Assembly: GCA_947450895.1 (NCBI GenBank)
Contig: CANFWT010000001.1
Location: 62,001 to 126,000 of the forward strand
Source of the DNA: Comamonadaceae bacterium
GTDB taxonomy: Bacteria; Pseudomonadota; Gammaproteobacteria; Burkholderiales; Burkholderiaceae_C
Direction of reading: 5' to 3'
DNA: 64,000 bases
Every line of letters starts with the position of its first letter. Position 1 is the stretch's first letter. This document shows positions 57,023 through 64,000 of this stretch, in pieces. Below the pieces are notes generated by a model. The model was given only the letters and a program-made list of their open reading frames with translations, made no database searches and was not told the DNA's origin. A program made the translations under genes and the position numbers.

Positions 57023-58044
57023 TGCGCTCCCTCCTTGTTTTTGTCCCAGCCTAGAGCCACTGCGACACGGCGCAGGCCGCCCATCACGCCGTCGCGTGCA
57101 AACAACACAATCGCCAGCAGCAGAGCGCCGAGCCAGAATTGCCAGTATTCGGGGTTCATGTCCGACAACACATGGTGGGCCGACATGAACACAATGGTGC
57201 CGATGATGGCGCCGTACAGACTGCCGGAACCACCCAGCACCAAAATTAGCAGCAGCTCGGCCGAGCGGTTAAAGGACAGCACATCCAATGCCACAAACTG
57301 GGTGGTCTGCGCCATCAGCGCACCGGCCACGCCTGCATAGGCTGCACCAATGGTGTAAACCGCCGCCAGGCGCCTATGCACTGGCGCGCCCAAGGCGGGC
57401 ATGCGCGCCACGTTCAGGCGGATGCCCTTAAGGCCCAGGCCAAAAGGGCTGTGTGCCATTTTTCGTGCCACCCAGAACAGCAAAAACAAGACCACCAGCG
57501 CATACCAATAGGCGGTCTTGCCGACCATGTCAAAACGGAACTGGCCGAGCAAGGGCTGAACGTCCATGCCTTGCAGACCGTCGACGCCACCGGTAAGCCA
57601 GGTCATCTTGTTGGCCAGCTCAAACAGCATCATGGCAACGCCCAGGGTCACCATCAGGCGCGTTAGGTCGGCACCGCGCAGCACCAGCAGGCTGGTGAGC
57701 AGACCCAATACCCCACTGGCCAAGGCGGCGACCAACAGACCGCTGGTCGGTTCACCCCATCCGTTGGCGGCCAACAGGCCGGCGGTGTAAGCGCCCAGAC
57801 CGAAGAAGGCAGCGTGTCCCAGCGAAACAATACCCGCATAGCCCAGTATCAGGTCAAGCGAAAGGCAAAACAGCGCAGTAATTGCCATTTACGTTAGTAA
57901 AACCAGGTGGTCGGGGAAGATAAAGTAGGCGGCGACTGGTAGCAGCCAAAACGCCAATTCAGCGGGCTGCCAGCGATCGGCGCTAGGCAGGCGGGTCACT
58001 GCGATGTTGTTCGCGGAGGTGTTGATCAAAGAAGCGGTTTGCAT
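57019..58044 (-). pseudogene. livM: LivM-family permease interrupted by an in-frame TAA followed by ATG
   Basis: The natural start is the Met at 58044 with AAAGGA upstream. The frame encodes 51 residues with the first transmembrane helix (LAFWLLPVAAYFIFPDHLVL). It then stops at TAA (57889-57891) and continues in the same frame from the adjacent ATG as 289 residues (ITALFCLSLDLILGYAGIVS, LGHAAFFGLGAYTAGLLAAN, and on). In LivM homologues this helix boundary is uninterrupted, often with Gln at the stop position; a CAA to TAA transition would explain it. The TAA-ATG arrangement allows reinitiation, so the transporter may still assemble from two chains. An error in the sequence must be excluded. 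Confidence 0.85.
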
Positions 58045-58063
58045 CAAAGTCCTTTCTCGCGGC

Positions 58064-58921
58064 TTAGCGCGAAGCCCTGCGGCCAAACAGGCCCTGGGGG
58101 CGGAACACCAGGGTTACCACCATCACGGCATAGATGAGGAAGGCGCCAACCTCGGGCAAGTAGTACTTCCCCGCCACGTCCACCACCCCCAGAATCAGCG
58201 ATGCCACCAACGAGCCGGTAATGCTGCCGCTGCCACCGACGGCAACCACGATCAAAAAGTACACCACGTACTTCACCGGAAAACCGGGGTCCAGCCCCAA
58301 CATCTCCACGCCCATGGCGCCACCCAGCCCGGCCAGTGCGGTGCCCAGGGCAAAGGTCAGGGTGAAGATACGTTCCACATGGATGCCGACACCGCGCGCG
58401 GCGCGCGGGTTGTCGACCGAGGCGCGCAACTGCGCACCAAAGCGTGTGCCGCTCACCAGGGCTTGCAGTCCCCACGCCAGCAGGCCGCTGACCACGATCA
58501 GAAAGAGGCGGTACACGCCCATGTCCAGGCCAGGCAACTTAAGCTGGCCGCGTAGAAACGCGGGCAGCAGCAAAGGCTGCTGGTTGGCGCCAAAGAAGTA
58601 GCTGGCCGCAGCCATGGACATGAACACCAGGCTGATGGAAAACAGCACCTGGTCCAGGTGGGTGGCGCCATACAGGCGGCGGTACAGCACGCGCTCAAGC
58701 AGCACGCCAAGCGCCGCCGTAGACAGCGCGGCCAAGGGTAGTGACAGCAGAAACGGCACCCCCAGGCGATTGAGCAGGGTGACGCACACATACCCGCCCA
58801 CCATGGCAAACGCGCCATGGGCGAGATTGACAAAGTTCATCAGGCCCAGCGTGACCGATAGGCCCACGCTGATGAGGAACAGCAGCATGCCGGAAGCAAT
58901 ACCATCAAATAAGACTGTCAT
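58064..58921 (-). CDS. livH: ABC transporter permease (LivH family) of the gentisate operon
   Basis: It has 285 residues and about eight transmembrane helices. LivH motifs are GMLLFLISVGLSVTLGLMNF, NLAHGAFAMVGGYVCVTLL, RASVDNPRAARGVGIHVERI and FLIVVAVGGSGSITGSLVAS. It lies 36 bases after the binding-protein gene and 19 bases before livM. Confidence 0.94.
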   Translation of the reverse strand: MTVLFDGIASGMLLFLISVGLSVTLGLMNFVNLAHGAFAMVGGYVCVTLLNRLGVPFLLSLPLAALSTAALGVLLERVLYRRLYGATHLDQVLFSISLVFMSMAAASYFFGANQQPLLLPAFLRGQLKLPGLDMGVYRLFLIVVSGLLAWGLQALVSGTRFGAQLRASVDNPRAARGVGIHVERIFTLTFALGTALAGLGGAMGVEMLGLDPGFPVKYVVYFLIVVAVGGSGSITGSLVASLILGVVDVAGKYYLPEVGAFLIYAVMVVTLVFRPQGLFGRRASR

Positions 58922-58957
58922 GGGAGAAACAGCGTCAGTGGTGCAGCGATTGCCGAC

Positions 58958-60142
58958 TTATTGCTTGCCGGGGTCTTTAAAGTTCGCGACCTGGTCAAAC
59001 TCAACGTTCTGCAGTTTGCCGGCGACCTTTTCCACCTTGCGGATGTAAATCGTCTGAATGATGTCGCGTGTCTGCGGGTCGATGCTGATGGGGCCGCGCG
59101 GACTGGTCCAGGCCAGACCTTTTGCTGCTGCCATGAACTTATCGCCATCGGCATCGCCAGCGGTTTTTTCCAGTGTCCTGGCGATCAGTTGCAGACCGTC
59201 AAAGCCAGCCACTGCCATATAGCCCGGGCGCATGCCCGGGTTGGCCTTCGCAAAGGCGGCGGTGAAGGTCTTGTTCTCGGGCGAGTTGTGGCTCTCCGCG
59301 TATTGCATGGAATTGACCACGCCCAATGCGCCGTCGCCCAGGCTGTCGAGAATGTCTTCATCGCTGATGTCCCCCGTAGCGATGATGCGGATGCCAGCCT
59401 TGGCCAGATCACGCTCGACAAATCCTTTGATAAAGGCGATGGTCTGCTCGCCCGGTGGCACAAAAAGGAACACCGCTTCGGGCGCTGCGTCCTTGATCTT
59501 CTGCAGGAAAGGCGCGAAGTCCGGGCTCTTCACGGGGGTGCGTACTTCGCCCACAACGTCACCACCGGCGGCGGTAAAAGTCTTTTTGAATTGGGCTGCG
59601 GCGTCCAGGCCGGGCCCGAAGTCGGCCACCAGGGTGAACACGCGTTTGATGTGGTTCTTAGCGGCCCAGGATGCGATGGGAGCGGTTACTTGCGGCAGCG
59701 TGTGCGAAACACGCACGATGTACTCGGACTTGGTAGTGATGGCCGAGGTGGCGGCGTTCATCACAACCATGGGCTTTTTGGCCTCTGTAGCAATCGGTGC
59801 CACAGCAAAGGCCGACGGCGTCAGGCCAAAGCCGGCCAAGATGTCGACCTTGTCTTTGACCACCAATTCTTGCGCTGCGCGCTTGCTGATTTCTGGTGCT
59901 ACTCCAGTGTCGTCTTTGATGATCAGTTCAACCTTGCGCCCGGAAAACACGCCGCCGCTTTGTGCCAGATACAGGCGGGCACCCGCTTCTATCTGCTTGC
60001 CGTAGGAGGCAAAGGGGCCGGACATTGGTAGCACCAAGCCAACCCTTAACGGCTCGCCAGCGTGTGCCGCAGGAATGCCCAAGGCCAGCAGGCTGGCTGC
60101 CGTCAGGGCGGAAAGAAAGCTACGTTTGGTGTTGAATGTCAT
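58958..60142 (-). CDS. ABC transporter periplasmic substrate-binding protein of the gentisate operon
   Basis: It has 394 residues from the Met at 60142, with GAGGAGA just upstream. A signal peptide (LSALTAASLLALGIPAAHA) is followed by a type I binding fold: RVGLVLPMSGPFASYGKQIE, KPMVVMNAATSAITTKSEYI and RPGYMAVAGFDGLQLIARTL. Embedded among the 3-hydroxybenzoate and gentisate genes, its ligand is probably an aromatic carboxylate such as 3-hydroxybenzoate or gentisate. This is inferred from position only. Confidence 0.92.
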   Translation of the reverse strand: MTFNTKRSFLSALTAASLLALGIPAAHAGEPLRVGLVLPMSGPFASYGKQIEAGARLYLAQSGGVFSGRKVELIIKDDTGVAPEISKRAAQELVVKDKVDILAGFGLTPSAFAVAPIATEAKKPMVVMNAATSAITTKSEYIVRVSHTLPQVTAPIASWAAKNHIKRVFTLVADFGPGLDAAAQFKKTFTAAGGDVVGEVRTPVKSPDFAPFLQKIKDAAPEAVFLFVPPGEQTIAFIKGFVERDLAKAGIRIIATGDISDEDILDSLGDGALGVVNSMQYAESHNSPENKTFTAAFAKANPGMRPGYMAVAGFDGLQLIARTLEKTAGDADGDKFMAAAKGLAWTSPRGPISIDPQTRDIIQTIYIRKVEKVAGKLQNVEFDQVANFKDPGKQ

Positions 60143-60167
60143 GAAGTTCTCCTCGGGTTTTTGGGTA

Positions 60168-60812
60168 TCAGGAAGCGTCGGGCTGCGCCGCAGGTGCTGC
60201 GCGTGCAAAAGCGGGTAACTGGGCACAGGCCTTGTCGATGGCCACGATGGTCGGGTAGGGCGTCAGGTCCACATTGAATCGGCGGGCGCTTTCTACCTGG
60301 GGTATCAGATAGACGTCCGCAAGCGTGGGTGCGTTGCCAAAACAGAATGCCCCGCGTGTCTGGTCGGCCTGCAACAGGGTTTCCAATGCTGCAAAGCCTT
60401 CGCTGATCCAGGTGCCGCACCATTGCTGGATGGCCGCTTCGTCGGCGCCGCAGGTGGTGCGCAGCGTGTCGAGAATGCGTTTGTTGTTGACGGGGTGTAT
60501 GTCGCACCCCACGACGGCCGCCAAAGCCCGCACATGGGCGCGGTCGTTGATGTCGGCGGGCAGCAGCGCGGGCGTCGGGTAGCGCTCCTCCAGCCATTCG
60601 ATGATGGCGACCGATTGCGTTAGCACCAGATTGCCTGCCACCAGCGCTGGTACCAAGCCTTGCGGGTTGAGGGTCTTGAAGGCGGCATCCCGGTGCGCGT
60701 TTTTACGGAGATCTACGGCCACGTAGTCGTAGCTCAGACCTTTGAGATTCAGGGCAATGCGGGTGCGGTGCGAGGTGCCACTGCGAAAGAAATTATGGAG
60801 TTGCATGTTCAT
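60168..60812 (-). CDS. nagL: Maleylpyruvate isomerase, glutathione-dependent (zeta-class GST)
   Basis: It isomerises maleylpyruvate to fumarylpyruvate using glutathione as cofactor. From the Met at 60812, whose ATGA overlaps the stop of the monooxygenase gene, it has 214 residues; a Met two codons later is also possible. The N-terminal FFRSGTSHRTRIALNLKG carries the Ser-x-x-Ser/Cys-type glutathione site of zeta GSTs. NPQGLVPAL, QSVAIIEWLEERYPTPALLP and GCDIHPVNNKRILDTLR closely resemble NagL of gentisate pathways. The related reaction with maleylacetoacetate is less likely in this context. Confidence 0.93.
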   Translation of the reverse strand: MNMQLHNFFRSGTSHRTRIALNLKGLSYDYVAVDLRKNAHRDAAFKTLNPQGLVPALVAGNLVLTQSVAIIEWLEERYPTPALLPADINDRAHVRALAAVVGCDIHPVNNKRILDTLRTTCGADEAAIQQWCGTWISEGFAALETLLQADQTRGAFCFGNAPTLADVYLIPQVESARRFNVDLTPYPTIVAIDKACAQLPAFARAAPAAQPDAS

Positions 60813-62017
60813 GCGACCGTACTCAAGCAGTTGCCCACATTCCAGCCATACAGCCACTCCATCGCGTCATAAAAGCGCTCTGGCGTGCGCCCCTTCCACA
60901 GGTCGTTGCGCACCAGGCGCTCCACACCCTTGGCGTGGTAGAGCCGACCCATTTCGCGGGCTGACAGCACGATGCGCGCGGTGCGTGCTACGCGGGATTT
61001 TTGGTAAAGCTGCAGCGCCTGCGGCCAGTCGTTTTGGTGTACGCGCAGGGCTTCGCCCAAGGTCACCGCGTCTTCCAGAGCCATGCAGGCGCCTTGCGCC
61101 ATGTACTGCGTGGTGGGGTGGGCGGCGTCGCCGAGGAGGGTGACGCGTCCAAACACCCAGGTGCCTATGGGTTCACGGTCCGCTGTAGCCCAGCGTTTCC
61201 AGGTCTTGGGCAAGTCAATGAGCTGGCGCGGCTTGGCGGCAATGCCTTGAAAGTAGCTTTGCACTTCTTCCTTGCTACCATCGGTCACCCCCCATTCCTC
61301 CTTCTCGCGGCTGTGGAACGTCACGACGACGTTGTATTGCTCGCCACCGCGCAGCGGGTAGTGCACGAGGTGGCAATTGGGACCGACCCAAATGCTGGCG
61401 GCATTCCATTGCAGGTTGTCGGGGAAGTCTTTTTTGTCGACCACGGCGCGGTAGACCACATGGCCGGTCACGCGTGGCGGGTCGTTCACATACTGTTCCC
61501 GCACAACGCTTTTGCCGCCGTCGGCACCGATCAGGGCCACGCCCCGGTAGGATTTACCATTTTGGTCAAACACGGTCACCGAAGCCTCGTCCTGTTCAAC
61601 ACGCAAGATACGGGTGTTGGTGAGGAACTTCACTTTGCCGGTTTCCTGCGCGCCTTCCAAAAGCGACAGATGCACATCCACTCGGTGTATCACGGCATAG
61701 GGGTTGCCAAAGCGCTGAATAAAGGCATCACCGGTAGGGATCTTGCCGATTTGGTACTCGTCCAAGGCGTCATGCATCACCATGAAGTCGGTGTACACGG
61801 CGCGGCTGCGTGCCTTGTCGCCTACGCCCAGGGCGTCAAAGGCGTGAAAAGCATTGGGGCCGAGTTGTATGCCGGCGCCGATTTCACCGATTTCCGGGGC
61901 CTGTTCCAGCACCGTGACTTCAAAACCCTGGCGTACCAGGGCGAGTGCTGCCGCCAGGCCACCGATACCGCCGCCAGAAACCAATACCGGCAGTGCTGCG
62001 CAAGTTTGCTGATTCAT
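60809..62017 (-). CDS. nagX: 3-Hydroxybenzoate 6-monooxygenase (FAD-dependent)
   Basis: It hydroxylates 3-hydroxybenzoate to gentisate with NAD(P)H and O2. It has 402 residues. The FAD-binding site is VSGGGIGGLAAALALVRQG at the N-terminus. GADGGKSVVREQ and the conserved LLGDAAHPTTQYMAQGACMA complete the class A flavin hydroxylase pattern. It opens with MNQQTCAALPVLVSGGG. Its neighbours provide the remaining steps, so the substrate assignment is strong from context; a salicylate 1-hydroxylase is the main alternative by family. It overlaps nagL by four bases. Confidence 0.92.
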   Translation of the reverse strand: MNQQTCAALPVLVSGGGIGGLAAALALVRQGFEVTVLEQAPEIGEIGAGIQLGPNAFHAFDALGVGDKARSRAVYTDFMVMHDALDEYQIGKIPTGDAFIQRFGNPYAVIHRVDVHLSLLEGAQETGKVKFLTNTRILRVEQDEASVTVFDQNGKSYRGVALIGADGGKSVVREQYVNDPPRVTGHVVYRAVVDKKDFPDNLQWNAASIWVGPNCHLVHYPLRGGEQYNVVVTFHSREKEEWGVTDGSKEEVQSYFQGIAAKPRQLIDLPKTWKRWATADREPIGTWVFGRVTLLGDAAHPTTQYMAQGACMALEDAVTLGEALRVHQNDWPQALQLYQKSRVARTARIVLSAREMGRLYHAKGVERLVRNDLWKGRTPERFYDAMEWLYGWNVGNCLSTVA

Positions 62018-62041
62018 CGTGTCTCCTTGTGGGTTGCCTGT

Positions 62042-62746
62042 TTATTCCGCCGCGCCAATGTTCAATTGCACCTCGCCGACCTGTGCGATCTGGCCGGTGA
62101 TCAGGTCGCCGGTCACCACCGCGCCCACGCCCTCGGGCGTGCCGGTGTAGATCAGGTCTCCGGGCTGCAGGTGGTAGTACTGCGACAGGTCGGCCAGAAG
62201 TTCGGGGATGTTCCAGATCAGCTTCGAGAGGTCGGAACTTTGCTTCGTCGCACCGTTGACTTGCAACGCGACGGAGCCGGCTTGCAGGACGCCCAGTGTG
62301 CCCATGGGCACCAGGGGTGAACAAACAGCTGACTTCTCAAAGTTCTTGCCCAGATCCCAGGGGCGACCTTGGTCACGGGCGACGAGTTGCAGGTCGCGCC
62401 TGGTCATGTCCAGACCTGCGGCATAGCCGTAAATCAGACGGGCCGCATCGGCCTCTTTGACGCGGAAGCCCTCTGCGCCGATCGCCACTACCAGCTCCAT
62501 TTCAAAGTGGTAGTTGCTGGTGCCGCAGGGGTAGGGAACGGTTGCGCCGGACTCGATCAGCGTGCTGGCGTCCTTGATGAAGTAGAAGGGCTTCATGGTG
62601 GACTTGTCCACCGGACGGCCCATCTCGACTGCGTGGGCGTGGTAGTTGCGGCCCACGCAAAAGATGCGCTTAACGGGGAAGCGTGCTTCTGCGCCCTCCA
62701 CGGGCAGGGAGAACACGGGGGCAGGGGCGAAGGTGTAGTTGGTCAT
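62042..62746 (-). CDS. nagK: Fumarylpyruvate hydrolase (FAH family)
   Basis: It cleaves fumarylpyruvate to fumarate and pyruvate, the last step of the gentisate pathway. It has 234 residues, cytoplasmic. FAH-family motifs are [31 protein letters not shown] with the metal-binding Glu pair, LDMTRRDLQ and [20 protein letters not shown] paralogue with an export signal lies at 17721-18515. It sits 44 bases after the dioxygenase gene and 24 before nagX. Confidence 0.95.
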   Translation of the reverse strand: MTNYTFAPAPVFSLPVEGAEARFPVKRIFCVGRNYHAHAVEMGRPVDKSTMKPFYFIKDASTLIESGATVPYPCGTSNYHFEMELVVAIGAEGFRVKEADAARLIYGYAAGLDMTRRDLQLVARDQGRPWDLGKNFEKSAVCSPLVPMGTLGVLQAGSVALQVNGATKQSSDLSKLIWNIPELLADLSQYYHLQPGDLIYTGTPEGVGAVVTGDLITGQIAQVGEVQLNIGAAE

Positions 62747-62790
62747 GGGGTTGCGTTGCTGATATGGATGGTGAATGGCGTTGGAGGTCG

Positions 62791-63837
62791 TCAGGCGTTG
62801 CGGACCTCGTAGACCCCGAGCTTTTTCTGCAGTGGTGCGTCGTCGGCCATGAAGACAAAAGTGGGCGCAGTGGCCGATGCGTTTAGCAGAGTGATTGCCG
62901 TGTACCCTGGGATGCAGCAGGTGTCGGCCTCACCGAGCACAAAGCGACTGGCTTCTGCCGCCACCGAAGCACCGCCTTCAATCACATGGAACACGGTTGC
63001 AGACGAGCGCGCCGGCATCTGCAAGGTTTCACCGGGACGCAGCATCAGTGCCGAGAAGCCGAGAATCTTCTGCACATCAGCCCCGGTTTCCGGGTTGATG
63101 TAGGCCACTTGCACAGCCTCAATTTCGGGTTGGGTACGTGCCAGGGTCTGGAGCGCCGCGCGCACATCGACCCAGGGATAGCGCAGCATTGGGTAGGCCG
63201 ATTCACTGCGTGTAAACAGGGGCGCAGGCACCACGCCACCGCGCTGGTAGGCCAGGCCAGCGGCATCGCTGCTGACGGTTTGTGCCTTGCCCTCAGTGAC
63301 ATAGGAGGCCTCCATGTAATAGACCATGGGCAGGTCCAGCACATCTAGCCAGATCACCGGCTTGTCACCCTCGTGGCCATGCTCGTGCCATAGGCCAGTG
63401 GGGGTGAGTATCAGGTCGCCCCGCTGCATCTGGCACTTTTCCCCGTCTACCGTGGTGTAAGCGCCTTCGCCTTCCACAATCATGCGCACGGCGTTGGGGG
63501 TGTGGCGGTGGGCCGGCGCCCATTCACCAGGCAGCAGCAACTGCATGCCGAGGTAAATGGTGGAGCTGGCCTGCATTTTTTCGAGACCATGGCCGGGGTT
63601 GGCCAGCACCAGCACGCGGCGCTCGGCTTTTTCCATGGGTGTCAGTTCGCCAGACTGAAGCAGCAGCGGGCGCAGCGCCTGGTAGTTCCAGGCGGTCGCG
63701 CGGGTGCGTGGCGCGGGCTTGCCCGGTGGAAGTACCGCACGCAGGCTGGGCCACAGGGGCACCAGGTTTTGCGCGCTCAGTGCATCGCGGTAGTCTTGGG
63801 GCAGGTCTTCGAGGCGGCCCAGTTCAGGTAGTGACAT
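62791..63837 (-). CDS. nagI: Gentisate 1,2-dioxygenase
   Basis: It opens the ring of gentisate to maleylpyruvate with O2 and Fe(II). It has 348 residues, the usual length, with two cupin domains. The Fe ligands are His110 and His112 in [11 protein letters not shown] and His151 in LWHEHGHEG. The second cupin ([20 protein letters not shown]) is present. It is the first gene of the minus-strand operon that also encodes NagK, NagX, NagL and the importer. Confidence 0.95.
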   Translation of the reverse strand: MSLPELGRLEDLPQDYRDALSAQNLVPLWPSLRAVLPPGKPAPRTRATAWNYQALRPLLLQSGELTPMEKAERRVLVLANPGHGLEKMQASSTIYLGMQLLLPGEWAPAHRHTPNAVRMIVEGEGAYTTVDGEKCQMQRGDLILTPTGLWHEHGHEGDKPVIWLDVLDLPMVYYMEASYVTEGKAQTVSSDAAGLAYQRGGVVPAPLFTRSESAYPMLRYPWVDVRAALQTLARTQPEIEAVQVAYINPETGADVQKILGFSALMLRPGETLQMPARSSATVFHVIEGGASVAAEASRFVLGEADTCCIPGYTAITLLNASATAPTFVFMADDAPLQKKLGVYEVRNA

Positions 63838-63869
63838 TCCGTTCCCACAGTGTTGTTTTGAGTACGGGG

Positions 63870-63898
63870 AGCGTAAAAGTCCTTAGCCCTACTGACAA
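63870..63898 (-). promoter_or_regulatory. Candidate promoter of the gentisate operon
   Basis: On the minus strand, TTGTCA (63893-63898) and TACGCT (63870-63875) are separated by 17 bases, upstream of the dioxygenase ATG at 63837. The -10 match is only moderate, as expected for an activator-dependent promoter. The LysR-type palindrome lies just upstream. Confidence 0.42.
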
Positions 63899-63920
63899 TC
63901 CACGGTGTTTAATATGGCGT

Positions 63921-63935
63921 ATTCGAAATTCGAAT
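63921..63935. promoter_or_regulatory. LysR-type T-N11-A operator
   Basis: A perfect dyad, attcgaaattcgaat, contains the T-N11-A core of LysR-family sites (T at 63922, A at 63934). It lies between the LysR gene start (63951) and the candidate gentisate promoter, where an activator that also represses its own gene would bind. The flanks gcgt / aacgc nearly continue the dyad. Confidence 0.7.
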
Positions 63936-63950
63936 AACGCAAGGCAAAAA

Positions 63951-64000
63951 ATGGCCCTCGATACGATTGAACTTCGCTTGCTGCAGGTGTTTGATGCGAT
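63951..64000 (+). CDS. LysR-family transcriptional regulator (3' end outside window)
   Basis: Only the first 16 codons are visible (MALDTIELRLLQVFDA). This is the opening of the winged helix-turn-helix of a LysR-type regulator, in which LRLLQVFDA is a typical first helix. It is divergent from the gentisate operon with a LysR-like palindrome between them, so it is probably the pathway activator responding to an aromatic acid. Confidence 0.8.
   Translation, partial: MALDTIELRLLQVFDA

Noticed and set aside
61001-62320. Plus-strand open frame of 439 codons opposite nagX
   Set aside because: It is a shadow of a conserved flavin monooxygenase gene on the other strand.

Overview
The window is one continuous stretch of GC-rich, densely packed bacterial chromosome. 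It has no rRNA, tRNA, CRISPR array, insertion sequence or phage gene that I could find. Gene content and order point to a betaproteobacterium of the Burkholderiales, most likely Comamonadaceae (Rhodoferax/Polaromonas-like). The pointers are xseA-sodB adjacency, exbB-exbD-exbD-tonB, the ftsK-lolA-rarA block with divergent trxB, glnD-map beside a single-chain 1344-residue purL, a tripartite TRAP transporter, several LivHMGF-type ABC systems and a gentisate (nag-type) catabolic operon. This placement is inferred from gene content, not from a phylogeny.

Layout. 1-12.1 kb is housekeeping: xseA (5' end cut by the window), sodB, a cytochrome c behind ilvD, a TonB energising operon, trxB, ftsK, lolA and rarA. 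12.1-20.5 kb is a looser mix: an EamA transporter with a possible coupled mini-gene, a DUF1800-DUF1501 pair, a LON-domain protein, an exported fumarylacetoacetase-family protein and a DUF3422 protein. 20.7-25.4 kb is a three-gene signalling operon: HD-GYP response regulator, hybrid kinase and lone receiver. 25.6-32 kb holds dctPQM behind glnD and map, all on the minus strand. purL and a DUF1624 membrane protein follow on the plus strand. 37-40.6 kb is a tightly overlapping minus-strand operon, selO-msrB-yciB-bolA-ppiC. 40.8-51.1 kb is lipid or acid catabolism: an acyl-CoA ligase, a complete ABC importer, a bifunctional beta-oxidation gene and a thiolase. 52.1-55.3 kb is a sulfide detoxification operon: sulfide:quinone reductase, OsmC-like protein, rhodanese and metallo-beta-lactamase-fold persulfide-dioxygenase-like protein. 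55.6-63.8 kb is a minus-strand operon joining the whole 3-hydroxybenzoate/gentisate pathway to its own LivHMGF-type importer. A divergent LysR gene begins at 63951 and runs off the end.

How the genes work together. In the gentisate operon, NagX makes gentisate from 3-hydroxybenzoate, NagI opens the ring, NagL isomerises maleylpyruvate and NagK cleaves fumarylpyruvate. The ABC importer probably brings in the aromatic acid. In the sulfide operon, SQR makes persulfide or polysulfide, rhodanese carries the sulfane sulfur and the metallo-beta-lactamase protein oxidises it.

Four gene structures deserve checking against reads: a +1 frameshift in an A7 run in the beta-oxidation gene (48876-48882), an in-frame TAA directly followed by ATG in the second livM (57886-57891), a bolA frame with no stop before it runs into the parvulin gene (37773), and a Walker A Lys-to-Arg change in the first LivF (47114-47116).
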